From assembly GCF_963855985.1 (NCBI RefSeq), contig NC_087097.1, positions 2,823,001 to 2,887,000 of the forward strand: DNA of 64,000 nucleotides, in the 5' to 3' direction. Source of the DNA: Ostrinia nubilalis (lineage: Eukaryota; Arthropoda; Insecta; Lepidoptera; Crambidae). Numbering within the stretch: position 1 is the first letter of the stretch; every line of letters starts with the position of its first letter. A program made the translations under genes and the position numbers. This document shows positions 1-11,491 of this stretch, piece by piece. The notes below the pieces were generated by a model. It was not told where the DNA came from, did not search any database, and was given only the letters and a program-made list of their open reading frames with translations.

Positions 1-657
1 TCGCCGTTGATATTTATGCCAAATCCGTTCCAGTCCAGAAGCTTGAAGACATCTTCCAGGGCGGTGGTAAACAGTTTTGGAGATATGACGTCTCCCTGTC
101 TTACCCCTCGCTGCAACTGGATAGGTTTCGAGTCCCGATCCTGGAGGCGGACCGACATTGTGGCGTTTTTGTACAAACCCCTCAACACTTCGATATATCG
201 ATAGTCAATTTGGCACCTTTGGAGAGACTGTAGCACTGCCCAGGTCTCGACCGAATCGAAGGCTTTCTCATAATCCACAAACGCCAGGCAAAGTGGTTGA
301 TTATACTCCTCGGTCTTCTGTATAATCTGCCTTAGCGTATGTATGTGGTCTATGGTACTAAAGCCTTTTCGGAAACCGGCTTGTTCGGGAGGCTGGAAGT
401 CGTCGAGCCTGCGAGCGAGACGATTCGTAATGACTCTTGAAAACAGTTTGTAGACATGGCTCAGAAGTGAGATGGGTCTATAATTCTTCAACAAGGTTTT
501 GTCACCTTTTTTGAAGAAGAGTACCACCACACTTCTGTGCCATGTCGTAGGCGTTTTTCCTTCGAGGATGACGGAATTGAACAGCTTCTGAAGAGCCCTT
601 AGTACCGGCGTTCCGCCTGCCTTCAAAAGCTCAGCCGTGATTCCATCATCACCCGGT
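1..657 (-). mobile_element. RTE-clade LINE, reverse transcriptase fragment
   Basis: Read on the minus strand this stretch is open and encodes the fingers and palm of an RTE-type LINE reverse transcriptase. The order is GDDGITAELLKAGG, NYRPISLLSH, a QAGFRKG motif, the catalytic-Asp motif AFVDYEKAFDSVE, and GVRQGDVISPKLF. It then leaves the window at the left edge before the FADD box. The 5' side stops abruptly near 657 at the ..NNKAPGDDG motif, which is typical of 5' truncation. No stop is seen in the frame, so this is among the better preserved RTE pieces here. Family membership rests on these motifs and on similarity to the other RTE copies in the window (22.3-23.6 kb, 34.9-35.7 kb). Confidence 0.85.
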
Positions 658-1750
658 GGTGTGTGATTTTATTAAGAATTTCAAATATTTGTCGTGTTTT
701 TACTAAAATTTTCATTCAAACCTGTGTTAATTTTTATTTAGGTACAAGAGTTGCAGGCCATGCTGAACATACTTTGTTGGGGGCCACGTCAGTCATTTAA
801 AATAGGAAGTAACGCATTAAACGTGCCAGGCGGCCTACTGCGGTCGTTTGATTTAGATGCTTCAGTGTCAGGCTCCAGTGACTGACATGGCCCGAATAGG
901 TTGCATGTTTGTCAGTCACCGGTGACTGTCATGGCAGCCTACGTGTTAACTAACGTGGTATTTTTGCGAGTATTTTAAACGTTTGGTTTCGTTTTTATGC
1001 TGCGGAACATTCAAACTTTGATTCGAAACAATTTTAACAATATTCTGTGTAGATATATATTTCATCTTATTAGTTAACTAAGAAATAATAATTCCAAAAC
1101 TCTGTATTAAAAAAAGGCATAAGCCAATAATTGTGTCTATTTTAGACAAAAAGAGACGTTCGTCTTTGCATTACAGATCTTAGTAACGTACTCGTAGTAT
1201 TTTTTTTTAATCATACTATGGAAAAAAATTTCAACACTTTACTTAAATTTCTTTACAATGTCATCTCCATGGATGGGCGGCTACATACTTATTTGAAGGG
1301 AAACTACGATCTAGCGAGCTTTGACGGTGGCAGCTGCGATAGAATTACCAAAAGACGCCGGACAACGTCTGACCTCCCGAGATTGGGTGTTTTTGTTCAG
1401 AATTAAGCGTCGCCTCGGGTTATTAATACCCTAAAATGGGGAAAAAATCCTTCTTAGAAAAATTGTTCATTGCGGCTATTTCTTAGTGAAACGTTTTTTA
1501 ATTAAATTAAAGGTAAAAAGCCTGGTTCATTTATTTCTTGGTAATTTGATCCCATCAAATTTTGGTTGGGATATGTGATTATTTCATTCTTAGATTTTGT
1601 TTAACAGAATGGCAGCCACATTCTTTGGATCTAACAAAATCTCAGTAAATTCAATAAGGAAGGTAAAAGGCAAAAAACATCAAATGATTTTAAAGCTGTG
1701 AACACGCTTGGGTTTCTTGAATCCTAGTGAATTATGAGTTTATAGAGCAA
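658..1750. other. No gene seen
   Basis: AT-rich sequence with no supportable gene. The short open frame near 1218-1406 has no recognisable domain. Around 830-950 there are two oppositely oriented CAGTGACTG/GTCAGTCACCGG tracts that could form a weak hairpin. Confidence 0.4.
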
Positions 1751-1754
1751 ATGT

Positions 1755-1905
1755 GAACAGCTAGGGACTGGAATTCGCTGCCTGCTGCTGTCTTTCCCGA
1801 AGACTATATAATCCGGGTCTTTTCAAGGCGAGAGTGAATAAGCACTTACAGGACAGATCCCACTTAACACTAGGTGCGATCGTGGTCAAATACCTGCCAT
1901 GTTAT
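1755..1905 (+). mobile_element. 3' end of a LINE ORF2 (WNSLP...FKARVNKHL type)
   Basis: The plus strand encodes a damaged WNSLPAAVFP...GLFKARVNKHL tail, followed by the common GGTGCGATCGTGGTCAAATACCTGCC 3' end. Related pieces lie at 36.9-37.0 kb and, split by a hAT MITE, at 46.9 and 47.7 kb. This is the C-terminus and 3' UTR of a LINE; the reverse transcriptase itself is gone. The assignment is by motif and recurrence only. Confidence 0.55.
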
Positions 1906-2302
1906 GCATAAAAAAAACTTCGGATTATTTTAATTACCTAGACATATTTACTGAAGTACCTACTTCTTTTTCTTTTGACCTCCGAAAATTGACTTCAATC
2001 ATCTTTTCTCAGTCAAAAGATGATACAATATCCCGAATCCATGAAAGTAATAGACAAAAATTCAGAATAGTTCAAAATAGCCACAAAAAGTTCCGGGTGG
2101 CATAGTTGGGCATAGTTGGTGTGATTCCACAATTCCACCTCTCACCCGCGAACGGTTGTAGGGTTGGCTCGGCCGCGTGAATAATTTCTTTTAGGCTAGG
2201 GGACTTGGTGCTTACAATTAATTTTTGAGCCGCTTAAAAATAATTAGTTATTCAATATTTACTGAGCTTAAAATTTCATAACAAGATATATTTTTTTACC
2301 CT

Positions 2303-2593
2303 TAACGAGAAAGCTCTTGGCCCGCATCTCACCTGATGGAAAGTGACGATCAGTCCGAAGGTGGAGGCGAGCTTCACCCGGAAGAACTGACTACCTTATC
2401 TCAACCACAGAGGAACTGGCTATCTTATCTCCAACTGCCAGAATACAGACTTGGGTAAGATGGTAGTAGCTAGCCAAGCGGATTTAAAACAAACCCACTG
2501 ACGAAACCGAATAAATAAATCTTCCCCCTCTGCGAATCGAACCCGAGACCTCTGGGTCTAAAGTAGGTGGTCTTACCATTAGACCAGAATCGG
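2303..2593 (-). mobile_element. tRNA-derived SINE, copy 1
   Basis: On the minus strand the head reads CCGATTCTGGTCTAATGGTA, a pol III A-box-like segment. About 40 bases on comes GGTTCGATTCGCAG, a B-box match. The tRNA-related head is followed by a unique body ending at the GCTCTTGG..GAGATG segment near 2303. A second, better preserved copy at 49.5-49.8 kb shares head, body and tail, so this is a family and not a tRNA gene. No cloverleaf CCA-end structure is retained. Confidence 0.75.
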
Positions 2594-2954
2594 TTAAAAA
2601 CATCTCGAGGTTTATGAATGCTTTTTTATTTCAATCTATTTTTAGTTTAATTAAACCTCTATCTCCAGGCCTAAACCATGCTTCCTCGGAATTCGAATCG
2701 CACGCTACTAAGTTAATGAAAATGTTCCCGGTGATATAAGACCCGTCGATATTTGTCCAAATTATCATCTCTGGCTGGTCCCAACGGAAACGACGACGTC
2801 GAGTTTGATGATTAAAACATTTGTGGGTCAAGTTTACTTAATAACTTTATAAGTCAGATTTACCAAAATTAAATTTGAGTACTTACAGCTTAATTTTTTA
2901 GCTGTGTCGCTACAGACACAGTTTTACAGACCACGGCCGTGATTTTTATTAAAA

Positions 2955-3162
2955 TCTAATATATCATAATTAAAAGGTCACTGATTGACTGACTAACTCA
3001 TAACGAAATCTCAGAAACTACAAGTGCTAGGAGTCTCAAATTTCGCATGGAGGTCCCTTTCAGAACGTAGGTGCTCACTAAGGACGGATTTTACGAAACT
3101 CTACTCTACCCCTAAGGGGGTTAAACGGGATCCACGGGTACGAAGTCGCGGGCGGCAGCTAG
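2955..3162 (+). mobile_element. Non-autonomous Helitron
   Basis: The element starts with TC after an A (A|TCTAATATATCATAATT) and ends GGGCGGCAGCTAG|T, with CTAG before a T. This is the A^T insertion and CTRR end expected of Helitrons. The body has the CTGACTGACT runs, the TTTCGCATGGAGGTCCC segment and the GTACGAAGTCGCGGGCGGC end common in moth Helitrons. No Rep/helicase frame is present. Confidence 0.7.
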
Positions 3163-3879
3163 TAAGTAATAGGTATAGAAAAACGGTAGGTAAGTAAAAA
3201 AAGCCTATGTTGTGGAGACAAAAATCTAACGAAAAAAATCTACAAAATGAGGATCCGAATTTCTTTTTCGTGAGATGGGTTACCCTAATGATTTTATAGG
3301 CTCTGCGCCAATCGTAATCGGTTCGCATTTTAAACCCACAAGACACTGCTTTCTGAATGCGAATGAGATTTTTTCTGTAACTTTAAATATCTTGCCATAT
3401 AAATTTGATACGAATTCTAATTGAAATAGGTATATTTTTGCAATAACATCGCAGCTTAGGTCCACTAGAGAGGACCCGCTTTCAGTGGAACTGCCCGTCC
3501 TCTTCAAACAACATATTTGGCTAGGACAAAGCCAAATGACAAGCCACTCCCATATTATTTGGTTCATCCGACCAGACAATGTGTGAGGTTCTCTATTGAA
3601 TTCAAATGAAACTGTTGCTATAGACCTAGCAGCTTAGCTTAGGGATGTTCGATCCTTGTATCGATATGCTGTGGATCGCATCGAGCCAGGTGTCTACTAT
3701 TTATCGGACTGTATCGTACATCCCTCTATGTAGGTATCATATTTCTCCTAATCACGTAAAAATACAATTCTAAATCGAGTCAAAATTCTACTGTGAGTAA
3801 ATAATCTCTTGTTTTATTTAAATGGCAAAATATCCTTAAACCTAAACAAATAACGAAACGAAAACCATTCTTTAAAGAC

Positions 3880-4870
3880 TTGGCACGATGATCTACTGCT
3901 CTCATTTTACTGTGGCCTCATTGAATGAGTAATTGGTGACTAAGGGCTGATTTTTCAATCGTCAGATATCTTTTTACTGAAGGATAAACTTGTCATTATA
4001 ACATATTTCCCATACTGAAACTGTCAATGTGCCAAACTTATTTTTCAGGTAGTAGTTATCCGACGATTGAAAAATCTTCCCTAAATGTATAAAAATATCT
4101 TCTTAATGACTTGCCATGATTATTTACTGCCATTACTTGACTGTGGCCTCATTGAAAGTAGACACAGCAGCCTCCAGCCTAACAACGAGTGTAATCGCTC
4201 CCGTACGCATAATTTGATGAGATATTGAATAGAAAACCCTCCCTTTTCATTCTTGAGGACTTGCATGTAATAATTTACTGCCTTTAATTTACTATGAATA
4301 CATTGAAAGTATAACGTAGTCATATAAAATAATGTTTAGGTGATCAACTGCCCTTATTTTACTGTGGTTTCACAGTAGCCTTACGGTGTAATGACCGATT
4401 AAACTTTTACTCGTATAAGACTTGAAAAGATGATTTACTGCCCTTATTGTACTGTGGCCTTATTGAAAGTAGACACAGCAGGCTCCAGCCTAACAACGAG
4501 TGTAATCGCTCCCGTACGCATAATTTGATGAGATATCGAATAGAAAACCCTCCCTTTTCATTCTTGAGGACTTGCATGTAATAATTTACTGCCTTTAATT
4601 TACTGTGAATACATTCAAAGTTTAACGTAGTCATATAAAATAATGTTTAGGTGATCAACTGCCCATATTTTACTGTGGTTTCACAGTAGCCTCCAACCTT
4701 ACGGTGTAATGACCGATTAAACTTTTATAAGACTTGAAAAGACGAAGAAAAACTGTTGACTGACTACTGACTGACCTTATTTTCACTGTGGACTCATTGA
4801 AAGTAGACGCAGCAGCCTCCAGCCAAACGACGAGTGTAATGGCTGCCGTACGCATAATTTCCCGCACCGA
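3880..4870. repeat. Tandem array, ~320-bp unit, about 2.5-3 copies
   Basis: The phrase GTGGCCTCATTGAAAGTAGA recurs at about 4143, 4456 and 4792, giving periods near 313 and 336 bases. A partial first unit (TGGCCTCATTGAATGAG) lies at about 3913. Units also share the ACTTGCATGTAATAATTTACTGCC segment. The small minus-strand open frames in each unit (4120-4323, 4407-4634) are near-identical because the unit is repeated and not because they are genes. The first unit is interrupted by the MITE at 3944-4081. Confidence 0.85.
3944..4081. mobile_element. PIF/Harbinger-type MITE, TSD TAA
   Basis: Terminal inverted repeats GGGCTGATTTTTCAATCGTC and the reverse complement GACGATTGAAAAATCTTCCC flank a 138-bp element. 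TAA is present immediately on both sides (3941-3943 and 4082-4084). A 3-bp TWA target duplication with short TIRs is characteristic of the PIF/Harbinger superfamily. No coding capacity. Confidence 0.8.
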
Positions 4871-4899
4871 TCCTGCGCGTGAATACCCCACCTTATCTA

Positions 4900-5885
4900 A
4901 TTAACCAGAAGACGCTTGCACGGCGCGACTACGGTTATATTATTACTCGTGCCTGTTAGAGTCATTTTGTAAAGGTACAGACTGGCATAATAAGCTAAAC
5001 ACTATGGTATCTCGGATAGAGGTAATATAACAGCGATTTTGACACAATAATGCATGTTTTTGCTGTCTGATGTGCTGTCGATTGTCCTTCTCGGTAATTC
5101 TGATGTACTTACGACTGTCTTTGACAGTAATATCAAGCTAGAGAAGGTATTTAAAAAGATATAGTCATATATTTAACATTCATTCATAGGTCTTACTTAT
5201 ACATACACTCTAGTATTTGAATATTTTGTTGGTCACTTGTATCAAAACTGTAACTAGAGTGTTTACTGTGATATTGTTGCGAGGGTATATCCAAAGAGGT
5301 ATTTAAAGATGTACTTATATCCCAATAATTATCTTAACGGTCTTAACTAATCTTCCCTTATTTATTATATGTATTACAACACTAGTTGCCCCGGCGGACT
5401 TCATACCGCCAATGTTCATCAGAACTAATGTAGAATCCTATAAGTGAAAGAACTTTTAAAATCAGTCCAGTAGTTTCAAATATGATATAATATGAATAGG
5501 CCATTCAAACAAAAAATCTAATCTTTCTTTTTCTTTATAAAATTAGTGTAGATAATCAGCACAATCAGTGTATTTAACTTAACACCCCTCATTACCCGTT
5601 CAAATCAGCTTTCTAAGAGGTAAAAATAATTTACTATATACGTACAACCCCGTCATGTTTATTCAGTAAAGAGCGCTCTGCGAATGAATAATTCACAGCC
5701 CTTAGGTGGGTCTGCAATGAAATCTGCCCTTAAGGGAGAGACGTAAAGCACAAGAGGTTTGAAGGTCTCTATGTAATCACGTTAATGACTGATTTATTGA
5801 AATACGCAAGGTCGTCGATCGCGTGCTACCGAGATGTAGTAGGCAATCAGCGCCATATTTTGGTGACATGTTGATATCTTATAGA
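4900..5885. other. No gene seen
   Basis: AT-rich sequence without a supportable reading frame or clear terminal repeats. Phrases such as AGGTATTTAAAGATGTACTTATAT near 5300 and AGGTATTTAAAAAGATATAGTC near 5145 hint at an old local duplication. Confidence 0.35.
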
Positions 5886-5892
5886 TTAGTAT

Positions 5893-6090
5893 AACCAAAA
5901 TCAAATCAATCAAAATTATCTTTATTTGTTTAGACTAATTAAATTAGTTCTTGCAAATCGTCAAATGCTCTTAAGGAGCCTATACATGTCTCATTCTTTT
6001 TTTGCCCTACCAGCGCTTCGAGACAAACATTTGGCAAGTGCTGAGAAGAAGCGCCGCAACAAACTCAGTCACCACTGTCTGCCGGTTTAA
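5893..6090 (-). mobile_element. CR1-like LINE 3' end, 5'-truncated
   Basis: On the minus strand the sequence reads GTGACTGAGTTTGTTGCGGC, then CTTCTTCTCAGCACT, then a terminal (TTTGATT)n tail. This is the same 3' UTR signature carried by the CR1-like LINE at 26.2-33 kb and by the fragment at 53.5 kb. Only the last ~200 bases survive, as expected for 5'-truncated retrotransposition. Confidence 0.75.
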
Positions 6091-6094
6091 AAAT

Positions 6095-6825
6095 ATAAAA
6101 AAGTAGGAAGTTACATACATTCAGAAGCAAGTTACTTACCACGCGCTCCCGTTGATAGAAGGTGGCCTTTAAGACGCCCATCTAGCACGAGACCGCGTGG
6201 CAGTTTTGAATATATTTCTTTGTTAACGTAACGTATGTTCTAACAGGTTAACTGAAAAAAACCCATACGTTTCATATTTATTTATATTTCGTTGACGAAA
6301 CTTAGAGCACTTAGAGCTTTCAAACAGTTATCAAACTGCTACACAGATTAAACTTATTGCCAGAATTCGCCTTTCTTAGACTTTTTAGTTTCGTATCCAA
6401 AAGCTGTAAAAGAATCTAGACTCTCGAGCACAAAAGTTTGTAGTGTCAAACCTTTTTGCTATTATAACGACGACTAAAAACAAAAAGTGACGAGAGTTTT
6501 CTCTCGTTATCTCTTCTAACTTAACCCCTATATTACGGTCGCGAAATGAAATCCGCCTTTAAGACCTTTCCTCTGAACAGACGTTTAGCTAACATATTAG
6601 AAGTAGATGTTTGTTTATTATTTTGTGTTACTAACCTCCCCTGTGTTACATATTCATGACAGGTGACAGCCCGTAATGCCACGGTTAGATTGTCACCTTC
6701 GTTAGCTAAGCGTTTGATTTTGAGAAACAGAGAAATAAATTAGAATCAAAAAAGACTTTTTATAAAGAAAGGCGCAAGTGTTTGGAAATAGGAATTGGTC
6801 AAAGTAAGTTAATTAATTAATAAAA
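6095..6825. other. No gene seen
   Basis: I see no long frame, TIR pair or known repeat in this stretch, apart from fragments of old AT-rich sequence. Confidence 0.35.
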
Positions 6826-7795
6826 ACCGGCCAAGTGCGAGTCGGACTCGCGCACCGAGGGTTCCGTACAAACCTGCAAGGTTTACAAAGTTCGTTCATT
6901 ACGACAATCGAGTCATAACTATGGTATTTTTATTGCAAAATGAAATTCATAACATTACAATGGGGAAAGATGGAGGAGCATAAATTTAAGACAAAGATCT
7001 CTTTATCGTTTAAGTAATCCTTTATTTTATAGTATTTGATATGAATTTCAACTTGATAGCTCTACGCGTTCATGAGGAAAAAAGTAATAAGTTTATATTT
7101 ATTAAAAAATTATATATTGTAATGTAACTAAAAATTTAAGGTTTTCGGAATTTTTCCTTTATGTGTGCTATAAAACGTTGCTTCATGCCAAATTTCAAGA
7201 TTCTAGGTCGACTGGAAGTACCCTTTAGGTTTTGATTCCCTTGCGAGTACTTGCGAGTTTCAAAATATGCAGCTTAAATTGCTGTTTCTTTTGATTGCGT
7301 TGACATAGAAGTTTGATTTTGTTACAGCTTAAAGGTATTATAGACCTGAGTATTTGGTATGAATTTCAATTAAATACCTCTACGCGTTTATGAGGAAATG
7401 GGTAGTAAGTTTAAAATTATTAAAAAAATATATATTATGTGATGTAACTAAAAATTTATGGTTTTCGTAATTTTTCCTTTATCTATGCTATAAGACGTTG
7501 CTTCGTACCAAATTTCAAGATTCTGAGTTCACGGGAAGCACCCTGTAGGTTTTGATTCCCTTGCAAGTGTCGAAAATTTGCGGCATAAACGGCTGTATCT
7601 TTTGATTGCGTTGGCTTAGAAGTTTGATTTTTTCACAGCTTCAAGGGACAGTAGACCTGAGTAATTGATATAAATTTCAGCTTCATACCTCCACGCGTTC
7701 CTGAGAAAAAGGGTCTTGACAGACGGACGGACGGACAACAAAGTGATCCTATAAGGGTTCCGTTTTTTCCTTTTGAGGTACGGAACCCTAAAAAT
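6826..7795. mobile_element. GGCCAAGTGCGAGTCGGACT repeat element
   Basis: The left end carries the moth-wide repeat start CGGCCAAGTGCGAGTCGGAC..GGGTTCCGTAC, and the right end carries GACGGACGGACGGAC..GGGTTCCGTTTT..TACGGAACCCTAAAAA. Between them a ~320-bp unit is repeated about 2.1 times: ATTTGATATGAATTTCAACT near 7030, ATTTGGTATGAATTTCAATT near 7350 and a partial copy near 7664. TAAAAA occurs at both flanks and may be a TSD. It has no coding capacity, and the element class is unsettled. Confidence 0.7.
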
Positions 7796-7803
7796 TAGTA
7801 ACG

Positions 7804-7957
7804 TGGCAGACCTCCCACCAGGTGGACCGACGATCTGGTGAAGGGAGAGCCTGAATGCGGGCAGTGCAGGACCGGTCGTTATGGAAATCCTTGGGGGAGG
7901 CCTTTGTCCAGCAGTGGACGTCATTTAATTTTGGCTGAAACGAACTAACGAAAGAAT
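7804..7957 (+). mobile_element. RTE LINE 3' end
   Basis: The plus strand carries the RTE 3' region ACCAGGTGGACCGACGATCT..GGTGAAGG..GAATGCGGGCAG..AGGACCGGTCG..GGAGGCCTTTGTCCAGCAGT..GGACGTCATTT, then a GGCTGAAACGAACTAACGAA tail. About 150 bases of a 5'-truncated copy remain. It abuts the preceding repeat directly, so one may have inserted beside or into the other. Confidence 0.8.
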
Positions 7958-7959
7958 AA

Positions 7960-9795
7960 GTGGTATTCCGTCTAAAAACGAGTCCCAGCAGACTGTAGTT
8001 ATTAATCAGTATGGATAAGTATGAAACGGAAACGCACATTAGAAATAAGAAGTCGACCAAACTATTGGCCGATAAAAAGTTTTGTCTGCAGGGACTAATG
8101 GAAACATCCCACTTTAAATGGGCCGACTAATTAACAATTACTATTCAATTAAACTGGTACAGTTTGCTGCATTATGAAACAATAACGAGGACTTCATTCA
8201 TAAGCTATTTCTGTAGTCAATTGTTTTAATTGTCCATTGGGCGAGCGAGTGAAGTGCGAACAAAACATCTAAAGCTTTCATCCAGATAAAAACTTATAAA
8301 CTTTGACATGATAGTAGAACGCTACTTATCTGACAGTTACAGAAGTCCATTATCCTTCTTCTAGGTCCTGTCTATTTCTGAAGCAAAAGTCATCAAAATT
8401 TTTTTCGCGATTGCGCAGTTTTTTGGTCTGTAGTTAAAAATAATCATTATCATATTTTGTTACCAATGGTTAAATATTAACAAAATGTAAACTAATAGTA
8501 AAAAATTGTACTAAAAGTAACTATCGTTCTGAAAACGCTATTTCCTTCGCTATTTTCCACTGTCATTAAAGACATGTTGTTGTAATGCTATAAATATAAT
8601 AAAATTGGTTATTTGGACGAGGATCAAAAACTGCGCCGTAAAAACGTAAACGTTATGAAGTTACTTTTGCATTGTATTAATATAATATAATGAAATTTGG
8701 ATTAACATGCTTTGGATTTAACCCTGTAGGGTAATTCAAGTGCAATCTGTCATTTCAATCTATTCTATTTGTCATTTAGCTTGTTTAATCTGTGCTGAAT
8801 AAAGTGCACAATATTTAAGCAGGATATGGTTGCACGCGGATTTTTAGAGAGTTAAATCTTTTGGCCAATAGAAAACGTCATAATAGTTATTATATGAACT
8901 GGGATTGGTCAATGACTTTTGAAATTAAAATCCGATGGCCTGAAAAAATCGGTTTTCCAACAAACGTCAGTTACGCGCAAGGAGGTTTAGCTATTTATCC
9001 ATCGAAGTTAATAAGGGAGAAGACATAAGACTAATTTTATTATTTGCCTGCCGCGACCCGGTTTTTACGAACAATGACGATGACGAACGATGAACCAGTA
9101 ACGAGGAGCACACTTAGCAATGCTTCCAGGTTGCGCCTCGGTATCAATTAAGTAACATTTTCCGTTAAGTTTACTTTATGGCCAACTAAAGGACTTTTGC
9201 CGTCTCCATGGACAAACTCGAAGTATGATAACTACAGTCATTGTCAAAATTTTGCACTGCCATTGCCGCTGGATACCATATATCGCTACTATATTCATAG
9301 ATAATAGACTTTCAGTTAATCGTCAAAATTGACATTGTTTTTTAAATAACAACAAATGGTATGAATTTTTAAATGTGATATTTTTATAAAGGTAAGTCCC
9401 CAAAACAACATTTGATAGCCTATTTTCTTTCGTTGGCATCTAAGTTCCTGTTTTCTACATATATGTTACTACTACCTATTGGATAAGTAACTAAGAACTT
9501 TGTCGTTTATTCCATGTGAACAAAATCCCTAAAAGCCCATTTGTAATAATATTCTTACTAAACACTGCTGAAAAAGGACTAAACTTCTGAGCTATGAACG
9601 TATAATCCAGTAGCATTAAGTAGGTAGGTACGTATAGCGACGTTGGAACTTGATATAGAAGTTAGCTGTTTTATATTTTTTTTCACAGCAGAAATCTTTA
9701 TCTTTGATCTTAATATCTGATCGTACGTATTGTCTTTTAAAATATTACATTTGCCTAAATAAAAATAACCGACCTGCTGCTTATGTAAATTATAA
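7960..9795. other. No gene seen
   Basis: Low-complexity AT-rich DNA with no supportable gene. The minus-strand frame near 9579-9827 has no recognised domain. Confidence 0.35.
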
Positions 9796-9798
9796 TTA

Positions 9799-9875
9799 TT
9801 TATAACCCTACTTACAATGCATAACAATCATAATTAGGTATTATAACCCTACTTAACAATGCATAACAATCATAA
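9799..9875. repeat. Tandem duplication, ~40-bp unit, two copies
   Basis: TATAACCCTACTTA-CAATGCATAACAATCATAA occurs twice in a row, with one extra A in the second copy. It is a small local duplication with no other feature. A scrap resembling the SINE body (GCCGAAGGTGGAAGCGATCG) follows at about 9912-9950. Confidence 0.7.
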
Positions 9876-10372
9876 GATAGTTTGGCGTATAAGTAGGTAG
9901 GTAGGTACTATCTAGGCCGAAGGTGGAAGCGATCGACCCGGAAATATTCTCAACCATCTCAACTATCATAATATGTATTTAGAACAGTCCCTCCTTACCA
10001 ATGATATTATAGATAATACCATTGCTCCTTACCATCAATGCAATCGAGCAGACAAAGGACATTGATAAAAATCGCCCTAAGATTTTCAAAGACTTAGTAT
10101 GTACCATAATTTTATGTATATTTTATTTATTTACTTGCAAGTGTCCAAACCTATCGGACAAGTTGCAGTTCGAAAAAATATTTTAAAAGTATTTAAACGA
10201 AATCAAAGTCACCGACATATTGACAGAGCAGAGACAGAGATGCGCTTTTTTAATTCGATTTAAGTAAATAATGGTATGATCGATTAGACTAGAGTCTAAT
10301 CATTAGACCTTTAGACGGGCGCAGATCCGCCGCGCCCGCAGCGCTTCAGTGGATTATTGCATTTTATGTATA

Positions 10373-10713
10373 TGTCGGCGCCGGACACAGATGCTGCAAT
10401 TATTATTGATGATTAATAGTACCAATCTTAATATTATGTTATCTGTATAAATCTGTAGAGCGGAAGGTTTGTGATTCCTAAACGTAACACCCGACTGATG
10501 CGCAGAAAAAGATAACTGTCAATCAGTTGTGTCATGTCAAGTGTGAGCAGGCGGCTGCGAGGTTATCTTTGAAAGCGTGTTGAGTTTGGTGGAACGTTAA
10601 ATTGTAGGAAAAGTGGTTGTCAACCATCCAAGATATTATCTCCTTGCCCGTTAACCCACGCCTATGGAGATTCCACCCCTAGAGTTCCTTCTGATAGAGA
10701 CCCAGTGCCTTTA
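10373..10713 (+). repeat. 5' LTR of the miniature retrotransposon
   Basis: 341 bases from TGTCGGCG to GTGCCTTTA, matched base for base, as far as I can see, by 11492-11832. The primer-binding-site-like TCAGAAGTGGGATTCGAA follows immediately. Confidence 0.85.
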
Positions 10714-10879
10714 TCAGAAGTGGGATTCGAAGGGCACTATTCAAAGGAGATAAATCTTTCAGCATGCACACCTACGCTACGCAACTCATCAAGTTTTACA
10801 TGGAGGATGCTGGCTCAGACATTGAGAGTTGGTGCAGGTTGACGGAAATTATTGTGATTGACGTAAACTGGAAAGGCCT

Positions 10880-11350
10880 TTGTGAGTGAGTGAGTTAAGG
10901 GGGCCGGGCCAAGGGCGCCCGGGCCACCCTGTTGCCGTGGTTGAAGGGGCTGTTTACGCCCGGGCCACGCTGGTGTAATGTTGGTTTCCTGATCGCACGG
11001 CTGCATGCCTGGATCAGCAGTAGTAGTGGTGCGGTTTGAGGTAAATGGTTGAAGGAGCCTTGGCTTATGCCTTGCGCGTCGGGCCATGTTACCTAAACCC
11101 TGGTTTCCTGGTCGCATGGCTGCATGCCTGGATCAGCAGTAGTAGTGGTGCGGTTTGAGGTAAATGGTTGAAGGAGCCTTGGCTTAAGCCTTGCGCGTCG
11201 GGCCATGTTACCTAAACCCCGGTTTCCTGGTCGAAGGGGCCTCACGCCCGGGCCAGCTGTAATGTTTTGGTTTCCTGGTCGGGCTTCGCGCCCGGGCCAG
11301 CTGTAATGGTTTGGTTTCCTGATCGAGGGTCATCACGCCCTGATCAGCTG
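10880..11350 (+). repeat. Hairpin-rich internal repeats of the TRIM
   Basis: A ~119-bp unit (CATGGCTGCATGCCTGGATC...GGGCCATGTTACCTAAACC) is duplicated at about 10994-11113 and 11114-11232. Around it the module GGTTTCCTGGTCG..CGCCCGGGCCAGCTGTAATG recurs several times. Each copy can fold with CCTGGTCGGGC pairing to GCCCGGGCCAGG-like sequence across a short loop. This is the only GC-rich structured segment of the element. A role in RNA packaging or dimerisation is possible but is inference. Confidence 0.65.
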
Positions 11351-11491
11351 TATTTATTGTGATTCTACGATCTGATATTCGCACGCTCTGTAGTCAGGAA
11401 TGGACGAGCTGTGATAATGAGAAATTGAATGTTTACAGATGGACAAACCCTGGACTAAGCGCACGAGGCCGTGCGATAGTCAGGCTGGCCG

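Noticed and set aside
2520..2593. tRNA gene on the minus strand
   Set aside because: A and B boxes are present, but no full cloverleaf. The same head with a conserved body recurs at 49.5-49.8 kb, so it is a SINE head.
4120..4634. A small duplicated gene family on the minus strand (67 and 75 codons)
   Set aside because: The frames are alike only because the ~320-bp unit is tandemly repeated. Neither has a domain or start context.
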